The notes below the pieces were generated by a model. The model worked only from the letters and a program-made list of their open reading frames with translations, was not told the DNA's origin and ran no database searches. Made by a program: the position numbers and the translations under genes. A stretch of 64,000 nucleotides of DNA from the NCBI GenBank assembly GCA_004794785.1, contig SJOL01006682.1:277844-341843 (forward strand), given 5' to 3'. Shown here one piece after another: positions 27,001 to 36,969 of this stretch; positions within the stretch are counted from its first letter, which is position 1, and each line of letters opens with the position of its first letter. This DNA is from Opisthorchis felineus. Taxonomy: Eukaryota > Platyhelminthes > Trematoda > Opisthorchiida > Opisthorchiidae.

Positions 27001-27962
27001 CCACTTCTGTTCTCCAGCGCCTGCGAATGGCGCAATCGACGAAGGCGGATGATGAGGTAGTCTCCCTTGTGGAGGCTGCAGAAATTAAGACGCCAGAAAA
27101 GTCACTTCCAGAAGAAGCGATTAAGCCAGCCGATGCAGTTGCTGTTGCAGCTTCCTTTTCTTACCCCGTGATAGCCAAACCAGCAGATGCACTTACCGAA
27201 GTACCCAAACCACAACCGGTGTCCGGAAAGACAATCGAACAGGTATTTTCCACTTCTTTGATTGCTGTTCTGCTAACCTAGCATTTGCCTACGCACTTTC
27301 CTAAACGGTATACTGTTTCCACTTTAATCGTGCCGTTCACCTCTGTCTGGTTGTTTGTTTGTTTGCCATGGTTGGTAGTGACACATTTGAGCTACCCGTA
27401 TTCCGTAACTCACTGCTCTCTTTTTAATTTTCAGACGCGAAAGGTGATTGCTATTCGTGGTCGATCTAGTTCTTCGGGCTCTACTTCCGCCGACTCCTCA
27501 GCGTCATCCTCCTCCTCCTCATCCAGCCGTTCGTCTTCAAGGGGACGGGGTGCAGCTAGACGTTCGGTTAGTCCGCTCACTCGTAGCTCCCATCGGCGTA
27601 GTGATTTTTCGGATTCTCGCAGTCGAGGACGAGGTAGCTATTACGGACGATACTCACCGATGAGACGCTCCCGTTATTCTCGTTCCCGATCTAGGTCACT
27701 TTCCACGTTCAGATCCACAGTTCATAGTGGATACTCAAGCAATCGTCATCGCCGACGCTCTTGGTCACGATCTGGTTCCCGTTCATCCAGTGATTCACGT
27801 TCACCGAGTTCTCGTTGGGCTGGGAGTAGTAGCCGACGCTACAGCTCTTCACGACATCGCCGGGGCCGGCGGTCGCGTCGCTACTCAGGCTTCCGACGAC
27901 CGTCCTCTAGTCGAAGCTGCTCTTCCTCAGGCAGTTACAGTTCATCTTCGAGACGCCGTTGA
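2317..27962 (+). CDS. PPIG: SR-cyclophilin, peptidyl-prolyl cis-trans isomerase G / NKTR-like (complete, 18 exons)
   Basis: Nuclear peptidyl-prolyl isomerase with a long arginine/serine tail; relatives associate with splicing factors and the RNA polymerase II C-terminal domain. Exons: 2317-2377, 2419-2493, 2531-2683, 2718-2805, 2840-3006, 3041-3143, 3181-3315, 5552-5648, 11555-11622, 16493-16753, 19510-19843, 20760-21110, 21237-21652, 21789-21815, 22260-22691, 24137-24176, 26811-27242, 27435-27962. All introns are GT-AG and every junction keeps phase; total 3768 nt, 1255 residues plus TGA. Length is between human PPIG (754) and NKTR (about 1460). A variant poly(A) signal AATATA lies near 28052. 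PPIG versus NKTR cannot be decided: flukes may have one gene for both. An extra small exon between exons 8 and 9 (vertebrates have an RY.TP segment there) is possible but phase does not require it. Confidence 0.92.
3041..5648 (+). CDS. PPIG: Exons 6-8: lysine-rich linker and PPIG/NKTR signature motifs
   Basis: Exon 6 (3041-3143) encodes a run of lysines directly after the cyclophilin fold, a likely nuclear localisation signal. Exon 7 (3181-3315) carries [19 protein letters not shown], equivalent to VRPEEIPPIPENRFL in human PPIG and NKTR. Exon 8 (5552-5648), after a 2.2 kb intron, carries [11 protein letters not shown] at about residues 283-293, equivalent to SGRKIKGRG. These two motifs occur together only in this cyclophilin subfamily, as far as I know, and they fix the orthology. 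Introns 5 and 6 are 34 and 37 nt; intron 7 is the first long one. Confidence 0.92.
3316..5551. other. Intron 7 of the cyclophilin gene
   Basis: 2.2 kb with no recognised coding or RNA feature on either strand. Short open frames lack domains. Confidence 0.6.
6704..7068 (-). repeat. Penelope-type terminal repeat-like unit with hammerhead ribozyme
   Basis: A dispersed repeat in intron 8. Read on the minus strand it contains a body (roughly 7068 to 6850, including GATATTCGAGATATCGAGAC and CTGCACCAGGCC), a connector with TTTGGGTTCAAGTAGAAC, then the ribozyme at 6793-6751 and a 3' tail CAGCAGCCTTATGAGTAGT. The same blocks recur at 39.14-39.77 kb and the tail alone at 17123-17184. There is no protein-coding potential. 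Assignment to Penelope-like elements follows from the ribozyme type and from a GIY-YIG remnant elsewhere in the window, not from a direct join. Confidence 0.65.
6751..6793 (-). ncRNA. Hammerhead ribozyme, all core residues present
   Basis: Minus strand, in order: helix I 5' arm GCCTGC (6793-6788); core CTGATGA (6787-6781); helix II GCCC/GGGC (6780-6777 with 6770-6767) closed by a 6-nt loop; core GAAA (6766-6763); helix III ACC/GGT with no loop; cleavage trinucleotide GTC ending at 6757; helix I 3' arm GTGGGC (6756-6751), which pairs with the 5' arm over six pairs including two G-T wobbles. A three-pair, loopless helix III is the arrangement described for Penelope-like and other retroelement hammerheads, which probably act as dimers. 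Activity is not proven from sequence. Confidence 0.75.
7786..7971 (+). repeat. tRNA-derived SINE, copy 1
   Basis: Starts with a tRNA-like head: A box in AGATAGCTCAGTGGTTAAGG and a degenerate B box (TGATTCGAATAC). It continues through the family body (TCTCGACTCTCACTGTCTAG ... GGTACCGAAAGGATGTTAC) and ends in an (ATT)n tail. The translated body resembles a sequence commonly mis-annotated as protein in liver-fluke gene sets. It lies in intron 8 of the cyclophilin gene, same strand. Any open frame through it is not a gene. Confidence 0.85.
8530..9480 (+). mobile_element. RTE-like retrotransposon, 3' half of the reverse transcriptase ORF, decayed
   Basis: Frame-shifting pieces occur in the correct order: [18 protein letters not shown] from 8574 (family SGVRQG.P.SPFLFNFV.D), [14 protein letters not shown] from 8694 ([10 protein letters not shown]; tyrosine lost), [16 protein letters not shown] from 9089 (thumb motif), and [14 protein letters not shown] from about 9352 (C-terminal tail). 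About 350 bases between the second and third pieces contain no recognised motif. Multiple stops show it is inactive. It lies in the same orientation as the host gene, in intron 8. The family is assigned from motifs only. Confidence 0.75.
9481..11554. other. Rest of intron 8
   Basis: No recognised element. Several 60-107 codon open frames are present but none has a domain, signal peptide or matching splice sites. Confidence 0.5.
11555..11622 (+). CDS. PPIG: Exon 9: 68-nt conserved W/R-rich exon
   Basis: A small exon between introns of 5.9 and 4.9 kb, giving residues 294-316: [20 protein letters not shown] and a few more. It lines up with the human segment PPHWRQEMQRAQRMR. The acceptor (CTCAG) and donor (GTATGT) give phase 0 in and phase 2 out, exactly what exons 8 and 10 need. 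It has no support from length alone; the call rests on phase plus the weak match. Confidence 0.75.
11623..16492. other. Intron 9 of the cyclophilin gene
   Basis: 4.9 kb, mostly unassigned. A weak tRNA-like remnant lies at about 15800-15875 (plus), with a B-box-like GAGTTCAAACCCTGG. Open frames at 11863-12228 and 12637-12891 (minus) are uninterrupted but unrecognised. Confidence 0.45.
16493..19843 (+). CDS. PPIG: Exons 10-11: start of the Ser/Pro/Arg-rich tail
   Basis: Exon 10 (16493-16753) begins [16 protein letters not shown] and is rich in SP and RSP motifs, candidate sites for SR-protein or proline-directed kinases. Exon 11 (19510-19843) begins [18 protein letters not shown] and moves to a more acidic, less repetitive segment with VDDSDDY near its end. 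Both are low complexity. Exon 10 leaves two bases of a codon that exon 11 completes as Arg. The 2756-nt intron between them contains a separate long open frame at 18277-19059. Confidence 0.85.
17123..17184 (+). repeat. Short fragment of the hammerhead-repeat tail
   Basis: Contains GCTGTCGAAG, CAGCAGCCTTATGAGTAGT and a preceding CCGGCTGAATCT, matching the 3' tail blocks of the repeats at 6.7 and 39.1 kb. The ribozyme core is absent. Confidence 0.5.
18277..19059 (+). other. 260-codon open frame inside intron 10, unassigned
   Basis: A continuous frame of 260 codons ends with TAG at 19057-19059. The frame opens with GTG; the first in-frame ATG is near 18430, leaving about 210 codons. I recognise no domain. 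The composition (many Cys, His, Leu, Ser) does not look like a typical soluble enzyme. It lies between two exons of the cyclophilin gene on the same strand. It could be a decayed transposon ORF, a nested gene or chance. Confidence 0.25.
20129..20140. repeat. Poly(C) tract
   Basis: Twelve consecutive C residues in intron 11. Confidence 0.9.
20760..22691 (+). CDS. PPIG: Exons 12-15: SP/RS-rich tail with a 27-nt microexon
   Basis: Exon 12 (20760-21110) is proline/serine-rich ([20 protein letters not shown]). Exon 13 (21237-21652) ends in [20 protein letters not shown] and more. Exon 14 (21789-21815) is a 27-nt microexon encoding SEREKDIER across its junctions, with good acceptor and donor. Exon 15 (22260-22691) is strongly RS-rich with many RSxSxS repeats. 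If the donor of exon 15 (GTAAGT at 22692) is not used, the reading frame stops at once with TAA at 22693, so intron retention would make a shorter protein of about 923 residues. Confidence 0.88.
21117..21136. repeat. (TA)n microsatellite
   Basis: About nine TA units just after the donor of exon 12, inside the 126-nt intron 12. Confidence 0.85.
23461..23661 (+). repeat. tRNA-derived SINE, copy 2, best preserved
   Basis: The head has a good internal RNA polymerase III promoter: A box in GGTGGCTCAGTGGTTAGAG and B box GGTTCGAACCC. The body is TCTCGACTTCCCCTGC ... GGCACCGAAAGGGTGTTAC. The tail is (AT)n, unlike the (ATT)n of copy 1. It lies in intron 15 of the cyclophilin gene. The tRNA-like part cannot be a functional tRNA: it runs straight into the SINE body. 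Confidence 0.88.
24137..27962 (+). CDS. PPIG: Exons 16-18: C-terminal region ending in a dense RS domain
   Basis: Exon 16 (24137-24176) is only 40 nt ([14 protein letters not shown]). Exon 17 (26811-27242) begins [20 protein letters not shown] and is rich in Glu, Pro and Ala. Exon 18 (27435-27962) is a classical RS domain: a run of serines near residue 1095, many RSRSRS and SRR repeats, then SSSSRRR and TGA at 27960-27962. Acceptors and donors keep phase 0 from exon 16 to the end. A full-length RS domain at the extreme C-terminus resembles NKTR more than PPIG. Confidence 0.88.
24604..24690 (+). repeat. Possible second tRNA-like repeat
   Basis: GGTTGATGAGACAATACTG followed by TGTTCAAGCCCCGCTTCGGG has an A/B-box layout of a tRNA-like head, in intron 16. 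It is too weak to place in a family. Confidence 0.3.
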
Positions 27963-28927
27963 GCCTACCCATGTATGTAGAATGAGCGTCGTTCTTCCAC
28001 CTCTGTTCGCTTGTTGGTTTCCGGATTCCTTTGCCACCACTCATTTTAATGAATATAAATTTGTACACAGAAACGTCTAACCTTTTTCTCCGTTGATGGC
28101 AAGTAGATTCGTCCCAGCTCTCCCAATGTTGCCAACATAAAACGTACGTACATGTTTGACGTTCATCAAATAGTCAGTGTGGCCAAGTGTGTCGGGGTTC
28201 TCACATAGCGTGTTGCTAGTCACTGTCAGTGCAACGCAAGATTCGTAATCATTTTTTACTGTCTGTTGCTCTACTTCCAACCGCTCAGTGTGAATGGAAA
28301 CGGAGGGTTAATTATTCCAATGCTGGTCCTCGGACGGACTAACGCATCATGCTCATAAATGCTGGTATTCCTTTAAACTTTTGCTGAAATTGCCCTGGGA
28401 TTGTTATGTTAGTAACTTGTTTCATCTACGTGAGTCACTTTGGCGCATTACCATCCGGCGCTATAGGCCAACTTAGCTTGATGGGTCGGCAATCAAGGAA
28501 GAGGGGTGACCATGTTGCCTCGATCCTGACTCCTTTGCAACCTCTGGTGGGTTCCGTAAAATTACAGACTCTGTTGGAGGACGTCTGAGGCCGCTTTCGA
28601 GAGTGAGCAAATAACATAGCTGGTGCTGACTGATTACTTCATGAGGTAGCTTGGATCGGACTACTTTCCAATGTCGGGGTAAGGTTCATGGGAAGATTAT
28701 CAACGGAGAAGGGAATGTAAGTATGGTAAGTATGTCTTCTCACACGGCTCGAATTTTGTAAGTCCAGAGGTCCCATTTACCGACGTCGCTCGATCCCAAT
28801 AAATGGTGAGTTTTCACGGCGGCTGAAAGACAGCAAGAAACACTTGTTTTCTACACAGCAAAAACCATGTACAACCATTGGGCCTACCGAAAACGGACGC
28901 TGCAGTCAGCATCAGCGACACCAAGTG
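27963..28927. other. 3' flank of the cyclophilin gene
   Basis: A variant polyadenylation signal (AATATA) lies about 90 nt after the stop codon. No other feature is recognised. Confidence 0.45.
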
Positions 28928-29119
28928 AGAATAATAAGAATCATTCAGGTGCAACATCTTTTCGGTGCCTAGCTGTCATACCACCCGGAAGCACGAGGGC
29001 TGAGTTATTGCCAGGTTGCCCAAGCCTAGCCAGGAGCAGTCGAAATGCCGAAGTTGGGTTCAAACCGCGGACTTTCCGGTTAGTAAGTTCGCGCCTTAAC
29101 CACTGAGCTACCTCGAGCC
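28928..29119 (-). repeat. tRNA-derived SINE, copy 3
   Basis: Minus strand: GAGGTAGCTCAGTGGTTAAGG, CGGTTTGAACCCAAC, the shared body, and a TTATTATTCT tail. It accounts for the central part of an apparent minus-strand open frame (29537-28941). Confidence 0.88.
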
Positions 29120-31700
29120 CTTTATCGACCGTAGCTCGGAATTGCGTGAAACTTCTCAGACATCTGAGAGGCATAAAATGCATCAGAAACAAACGAGGTG
29201 CACCCAGATTTACGGTGGGGAGAACGGTAGAATATTTGGCTAATTTATGGATCTGCAGTGTGCTTTTGGCTGCAGATACATGGTGTAGAGAGTATCGCAC
29301 AAAAGCTCTCTCCAGTACCGGAAAGACCTGATGTTTATTATTCAGTGAAATTTCTGAAGTCTCATTGCGAAAAAAAATCGATGTCACACTTAAATAATCT
29401 AAGTTCCTGGGCGAAGATTTACTGTCAGCCTTTGGAAGTTCTCTTTGGTCTGGACTACCTGCGTAGGGTATTTGCTTTACAAAGCACTCGTTGTAGATCC
29501 AAAGGGTGGCTTGTTGGCCCAGGAATCCAATGTTCATTTGCTGCTTATGTGGTCTACTGCTCGCGCACCATTTGGATAATACGATTCAACAACTGGGTTA
29601 ACCTACAATGAGAACATACGGGTCCAACTGCGGTCTGAAGGTCGTGTGAGTGATACCACCTGGAAGCCATCCCAGCTGAACTATGGCCTACCAAATAATT
29701 ATTGGTCTCCTCGGGGACGCTCGACAAAGCCATCACGACAGCAGGTATTTCAATTCTGGGAGATCAAACCTCAACTTCAGCAATGCTTCTTTCTGCTGCA
29801 AGTTGTGTGGTTTTCCTCCCAGCCGATTCCCTCACTGTCAATCGAATTCGCCAGTTCTTTGATCATTCAGTCGCCCTCACAAACTCATTGGTTCGTGCCC
29901 GTCAAAAAATTTAAGACCACCCGGAAGGTTTGACAGCACACGGTGCCAGGTTAGGTCGAGGAGATGACTTTTCAGTGGTCCATCGCCGTTATTGGGAGAA
30001 GCTCTTCACAAAAAATACAGTCATTACAAATGATTACCAACGGTAACACGACGGATATAGCTCTTATCAAAGCCTACTACTCCGTACATGTTATTGAGTG
30101 GTTTGTCGTCGGCACTTCTCACTCGCTCACGCCTTCTGATCTCTAAAAGAAAACTTGTATGATTGATTGAATCGAAGCTAATCCACACTGCAATTTGTAA
30201 GTACTCAGCTGCGAATGCAACAGTGTTCAGCAAGAGAGGTGTAGCTTTTCCAAAGGTGGTTTTATTCATCTAGTAGGCATCCGTTTTTCTGAACCTACTG
30301 GCGTAACGCGGGCACTTTCAGTGAAGCAATACTGTTAGTGTCGACGAAAACGATTTAGTAAATAAGCGTGTCGATTACATTTATTAACAGCACGAAACGT
30401 TCGAGAAACAGATGATGGTATTTCCTCATCTCAGTGAAGATCGACGTATTAATTCTTATCGAAAGACTGGATCAGTCAGTTGTAAATATTGTACCGGTGC
30501 CAAGCCAGTTGGGTTGCATTGGAGTAGTGGTCGTATTCTGAAGGGTAAACAGCATAAGTTTCAGTTGATTGCAGAGGGCTGTTACATTGCTGTTTTGTGT
30601 TTACTTCTGGCAAAAACTCGCGTTATCATCTCCCGATGAAACAGGATTTCACGGCCGAAAAGTCTCGGTTGTCAATAGATCATAAATCTAGGGATTCTCT
30701 TGTTTATTCTATTGGTACGATACTCATTCCCCTAGTAGCATAACAATTGAGAATGCTTTCGAACGTATTCTGGGCGTTTTTATATGGAACTAAGATTACT
30801 AAGCGCTCGTGACATCACCGAATTTCGTGAAGTGGGCTTGTGAAGCAGGCTTTTCAGCGGCTATGGAACCACAATGCCTAAAGTGGATTCAGAGAATGAG
30901 CTTGACAACATAGACAAATCAAAGATACTGCAGCTGTAAAACTCCAGTGATTAGTTTCATTAAACTTTTGAGGTCACTGCTTTTAGAACAGGTCGTGGTG
31001 CATCGATCACTGTTAGGCACAATGGGTTCGTTTCGTGCTGTGATTGTGAACGTATTCCCCCTACTTGTTTTGCAGTCACGTATCTTGAATTCGGTGAAGG
31101 CGCTCATCGATCTGTCGATACTGACTATATCGTCCAGACGTAAACCTGTACGCGGCATTTAGGACAAACTGAGCAGTGCCTCTGAAAAAGTTCATGAGAT
31201 AATAGCTGGCAGGTGCACTCTTAGACAGGTCAGTTTCCGGTGCATTCCGTCAGTATACTCGACGCACTTGGATGTCCGTTTGAGAAAGGTTATTTTACTT
31301 TTACTCCAGGTGCTCAATGAAATGAGTCAATCGGTCCGACCAGCGTTGGGTTGCACCATCTTCATGTAATGCATCCATGGGTACAAACCTATCGGATTTT
31401 GCAAAAAAAACTTTTGGCCAGGTCAAGTGTGTGAGAAATTAGAGTGAAGGCGAAACCCTTCAATTTGAATGCTTCATGTGAGAGTTCTGTTAGCTGTGGT
31501 GTGAATTTCCTACGTCTCACTGCAGTGCAATTTAAGGTCTTCCATAATTGGTAAGAACGATCATGTGAACAAAATCCTCTTTGGAACTAATCGTGGGGTT
31601 CGTAGAGATGGTACTCACATTATTATCATTTGAACAATCCTCCTGTACCGGCGTAATTACTCTGATGACTCCACACCAAAGGGAAGAGGCATCGGACTAG
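29120..31700. other. Intergenic, unassigned
   Basis: No recognised element. Open frames of up to about 117 codons at 29258-29611 and 29646-29933 have no domain. Confidence 0.4.
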
Positions 31701-31723
31701 AGCTCGCCAGCAGTCCGTATGCT

Positions 31724-31790
31724 TGACCCTCCCGGGACGTGAACCCAGGAGATCTGATATGGGAGGCAAACATGCTCCCACTACTCCATC
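31724..31790 (-). repeat. tRNA-like SINE head, different family
   Basis: Minus strand: TGATGGAGTAGTGGGAGC, then GGGTTCACGTCCCGGGAGG, the A-box and B-box positions of a tRNA-like head. The flanking motif GACCTCCCAGTCAG.TAGC at 31908-31931 recurs at 54791-54813, which suggests a dispersed repeat. Confidence 0.4.
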
Positions 31791-33032
31791 AGTGCACGCT
31801 GGACGCACCTGAATTAACCCATCTGAACAGGCTTGAGCGATGATTTGTTTGTCCAACAACACCCCACTAACCGCCTCCATTGTGTCGGTCAATTGACCCA
31901 CCTATCAGGACCTCCCAGTCAGATAGCTCCACGGACGACTGAAACCTGCTGGACAATCTTTGATTAGTTGTAGGCGGTTACGTGATTTGTAGAATTTACA
32001 CACTCGAAACATATATTTGATGTGCTCAGCATACTCCCGTTATGTTGGCACTCGCAGGCACCCACGACTTGCGGCACCCGCTGGCTTGCATTTATAATCC
32101 TTCCCTCGCAATCACTCATTCGGTACTTAAAATGCCCTTTCACTTGCCAATAGCCTCTGCGTTGTGTTTTCCAACCAGAGGTTTTTTATGAGGCCTAGTT
32201 GTATTACAATAATGTCCTCGAGGGAGTCCACAATAGTCACTGCCCGCTAGGTTTTTGTGAGTTTTCCTACCTCTGGAGTGACAGTCGCCTGTCTTCGTGC
32301 TCGGTCTACGAGTTTGTTCCTCGAGGGGCATCCCGCCCTCGACAAAAGGTCATAAATCTCATGATCCACGAAAGAATACAGTCGAAAGGCAGTGCCATAT
32401 GATAGCGTGAAACATTCCAAGTGTTATTGTCTGGAACAAACAATGAATAAGCGACTGGAATCATGAACCAGCTTTTTAAGGCCTTGATTGCAGTATTTTC
32501 AGACTTTGGTTCCTTTAAAGGATCTATGGTTTGCTTTAACCGGTTTCAACATCGTCCAGATCCGTTTCCCCTTTTAGTTGGTGACCGATTTTTTAAAACG
32601 TTGGGTCGCGAACTTTATCAAAGTTGGATTCGTTGTAAAACACCACTAGCTGTCAAAATTCATTTCCAAAGACAAACTTTGTCCTTATAACCAGAATGGA
32701 CTGTATAAATCCCAATAAATTCGTATAAATTCTCCAAAAGCTGTACTAAACCAAACTCCATTGTACAACTGGGGCTTACTGAAGTTTTCTACTGTGCACA
32801 GATTTGTGGTTCCTGTTGGCACTCACAATAAAGAACAACTGGTCGGTTATCCCTATGTTTAGGTATAATTTTAACACTAACACTTCAGGTGGTTCGGACT
32901 GATGAAAGATACCAACTGATGGTCAGTGTGCCTTTGGACCATACGCCTTAAAAAACCTCGAAAAAGAAAACCTTATAGTTTTTCCAATCAAGATTTTGTA
33001 ATCCTTATCGGGTAACATCAGTTGTATGCATG

Positions 33033-33112
33033 CCACGAATCTCCAGGCAGACTCGAACTCAACCTCCTGGTCAGCATTTGAAAACTAAGCCGTTGGGCCA
33101 CGAGCGGCTGAT
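33033..33112 (-). repeat. tRNA-like repeat head, third type
   Basis: Minus strand: CGTGGCCCAACGGCTTAG, then TGAGTTCGAGTCTGCCTGG, in the order and distance of a tRNA A and B box. It lacks a clean cloverleaf and is probably a SINE fragment. Confidence 0.4.
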
Positions 33113-36100
33113 CAGCAGTGTCGTCAACTCGCGCCAACTGACAGTTTACAAGAGGTTATTCGCATTCAACTACTGTCCAACCTGACGAATTCAGAAGCGG
33201 CATTAGGTTTGATATTTCACCTAAATATGACCGCCGAGTGATCGGCTTTGCGCGCTTGACGTGCTGTGTTATGTATCACGAGAATAATCTGGAATAGCCA
33301 AGAACAGACATTTTTAGATCTAACCCTGTGATAATGCGAAAATGAACCTGGTCTGTTTAGATTCAAAACGGTTGATGCGCATTAATTTTTCAAGCTCTTC
33401 TGAATTCGGATGAATGAGATAATGTAAATCATCCTGCTCGCGCACGTCTATCGTTATGCATGATTACTATCAACCGCTTTAAACTACACTGACTTACTTC
33501 GTCGAACATAACACTATGCAGCAGAAATCAAATGTGATCACATGGGGAGTCTTTACCGGACTTGAGGTCATCTGCTGTGTGCACTTCACGTTGCAGTCCG
33601 TGAGTGGCCAATTAATATCATCAAACATTATTCGCACGACAGTGGAACAAGATGCTTAGTACACCCAATCTGAAGAGGACCAAACGCACTCGATTTTGGT
33701 TCAATCGACCGCCTGCTAACTTATCTACTTACCTCTAGAGTAGTTCAAAGGTTTAAAAACTGGCTTGAAGTATGTCTGTTGGGGAAGTGAGAAAGACCAA
33801 GCCCTCTTCAAAACCGCTAGTATAATTATCTGAGATATGGGAGTTCTTTAATGCGAACTGATGACAGTTTCACTTTCTAAATGCACAAATCTCCCTCCAG
33901 AACAGTACCTGGTCACAGGCTTTTCACAACAAGGTTTGGGGTATGATCGTTGAAGACTGCCACCAATCAGTTAGCATCAGAAATCGTCAAAATGTACAAA
34001 ATCAAAAGTTCATCACTGTCATCATCAACAGCAATACACCAGTAGTAAATACTGGCTATTAACTGCATTACACATAGGAAGGGAATGAAAGATCGAAGAC
34101 AGGGAATTAGTACAAACAGCCTTACGTATCTTGGGGAAATGGAAGGATAAGATATCCACACATTGGTACAGCAAGCAGATAAACATACTTGAACATCATA
34201 TCCGCGTAAAAGGCCATCAGTAGGACTTATCAAACGTCTTCTGCAAACTCAACCCGAGTCCAGTATACAACGAGAGACGAAGATCAGCCAAACTATTCTA
34301 CCAGAAAACGACAATTCGCTCGCCACTGGGGCACGTTACGTACCATGTCATTTACAAGGGGAAGCACGTAGGCCCGCCCAGGAAGGTGCGAAGATAGCAT
34401 AGAAATCAGTTTGGCATTGGGGGCCCTGATTTCGCTTTGCTAAGCCGTAGCGTGTCTATTGGAAAATCACATTTGAGATCAGAACACAATGGTTATGGGC
34501 AGTGCTTTCGATAAAATCTCGTCAGATAAATACTTTTATAAAAGTTTACAGCTTTTAGGCGGATACTAACCGGTCTTACTGATTAAAACTGGCTCTCAAA
34601 TAGGTCTTCTAGTTTCTCTGAGTTGGTTCATTAGTTGGTCTAGGTAGAGTCAGTGCCTTCAATGCGTCTCTTTGACGGCAGTGATGGTTGACGCAGCCTT
34701 ATCGCTAAAGCTTCTGCTGTTTCAAGTGCGCTTTCACAGGCTGGAGCTATCGAAGTGGACTCTCCGGAAGCCAATTGTGTTGTGATCCATTAGTCGGGGA
34801 CTACAGAAGGTGCAAACGCATCCACTTCATCTAACCCTAGCGTTGCTCAGGAACAACTGGTGGTCAGTACAAGGCTTCAAAATACACTGACCATTATCGT
34901 TATCATAGACTCGTGTCCCAGATAAACCGATGTGCTCTACTTGTGCTTTGAAAACGCAACGATCAGGACCATATCTGAACTTTTTCTGATGGATAAGAGT
35001 TTATCTTTCACGGAATCACAGCTGTAGTTAATTATAAATAAGCAGTAACCATAAACAAACAGTGGTTGTTGTTTCAACCGGTGAGATCCCTTAAGGAAGT
35101 GCAGGGATGAACTGCAGAAATGCGACCGATTAAAGGCACTCAGTCGAACAAAGAAGTCTAAACTCTGGATCTGGGCGCTATGTAAACACCGACTCAACCA
35201 GCGGCTGCAGACGAGGTTCACAACTGATAGAGCCAGACAGCGAATGTGCCGTAAGCTCAACTACTGCACTTGGATCTTGCAATTCGGTAGATGTTTACTG
35301 CATTCCATGAAAAAATTAACATCTATCGATACGTTATGCAGGGCACGTGCAGGAGCATCTTGTTGGCCAGTGCAGGACAAACGAGAGTACGCTATCCACT
35401 TATTGAAAACGAAGCAGCAGGCGTGGTGGTGTGCAATTGGTCACTTCCATGTGCCCTTGACTGACCCACCTATAGATGGGACTAATGGAAGTGATGAAGC
35501 GGGGGCGGGAGGGAACAGTACGAAGAAGGACGGGAGGCGCATGCGGGAGAGGCCGCATATATTTTCTCATCTGTCATGCTGTATGCAGGGAATAAGCCGA
35601 CCCGGCTAAAGTCACCACTCGATGGCTCATATGGCACACAGTTAATTTGCTTGTGTATTTCACGGCTTCACTTGGCTTAAGATACTGCTAAGGCGCACAA
35701 GCAGAGAGAAGGACAATTAGGGCCCTCAACAAAAGGCTTTGGCTCAACAGTCTGACCGCAAGGCGCTACAAGACTACCACGGCTTTTAAGGAGCAGGTTT
35801 CACTCTGATAAGGTCCACTTTATTCAAGGCGAATATAAAGGGCCACGTATCCTGATAAGCCAACCATGCATAAAATCGTCCGTGCACCTTTGTGTGGTTT
35901 GGTCGAATCGTTTTGGATTTAGGGAATACGGTAAGAAGGGTTCCATTTTGCTCTTGTTGCCAAAATAGCAGCTTTTTATTTAGGCATTTCGGACATGATC
36001 ATAGATGAGTTTCAAAAGAGTAACAATTGAAATGGCTACAGGCGTTACATTGAGTGTCGTGGACGGTTAGCATGAGCTTATGACTGACGTATATTCTGTC

Positions 36101-36570
36101 ATTCTCAGTTTTCGCCTTAGACAAAGAGATGTCTTGTGATTATGAGTAATGACTGTTCTGATCTGAACAAGCATCGAGAAAACTCCGGAGCAGAAACGTT
36201 GGCTCGCAACTGCAGTGAATACCAAGCCACGATGAATAGCGATAACACTTTTTGATGGGAAACCATGGGCAACGAGAATCATATCCGAATTCGTACTCGA
36301 ACATTGAAATACTATGCCTGCATCCAGCGAAAATGCAGTTTGTGTGGGAATTCCGATACCAATATGGGCGGCATCACTTTACGACGAAAGTTCTAAACTG
36401 CATTCATTGGGCCGGAAAGGGGCACACCGAACACCTACGTGGTATCTGAGTGATCCACGTTCTAACACGAAAATGCAGTGCATGGAACATACTATAATTT
36501 CAATCAGGTGAAAAACGCTTGGAACCGATTGAGTAATCATCGTTTTCGGAAAAGTTTGGTAACACTCGGT
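33113..36570. other. Intergenic, unassigned
   Basis: No recognised feature. A locally GC-rich piece at about 35460-35560 lies in a 121-codon open frame without a domain. Confidence 0.4.
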
Positions 36571-36580
36571 AGAATTATTG

Positions 36581-36620
36581 CTGGGCAGCGTTTCGCTTTT
36601 GACACAAAAGCTTCGTCAGG
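36581..36620 (-). ncRNA. Hammerhead-like motif downstream of the GIY-YIG remnant
   Basis: Minus strand: CCTGACGA (36620-36613), one extra A, a 7-bp hairpin GCTTTTG/CAAAAGC with a TGT loop, then GAAACGCTGCCC. CTGANGA, helix II and GAAA are in order, but the extra base before helix II and the missing helix III/cleavage pairing make catalysis doubtful. It lies about 0.4-0.5 kb downstream of the Penelope-like coding remnant and in the same orientation, where the element's terminal repeat would be expected. Confidence 0.4.
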
Positions 36621-36969
36621 CCAAGTGACTAGGTTACGAGGTTGGTCGAGATTTAAGGCGGAAGGAGAACCAATCACCTAAGTCAAGCTAAATCTCTGTT
36701 GGGTGTGTTAGGGTGGGTGACCAAGTGTTGGGCGGATGGGGAAACCTAAATGGATTTGGGTCCAGCCTAGGGTGTAGTTCTTCTGGTTCGGTTCACTTGA
36801 TGATCCCTCTTGAACTTCGTTTTCACTTTCTGTCCGTCTGTGTGGATGGGCTAGTGCTACAATAGTTGTGTAAGAGGGATTCTGTGAACTAGCTCGGGCT
36901 GGGATTTCCACCCCCTGTTTTTGCTAATGATTCTAAGTGAATTGACAACCACACAATCACGTGTCAACT

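Noticed and set aside
28941..29537. 198-codon minus-strand open frame
   Set aside because: About a third is SINE copy 3 read as protein; the rest shows no domain or splice sites.
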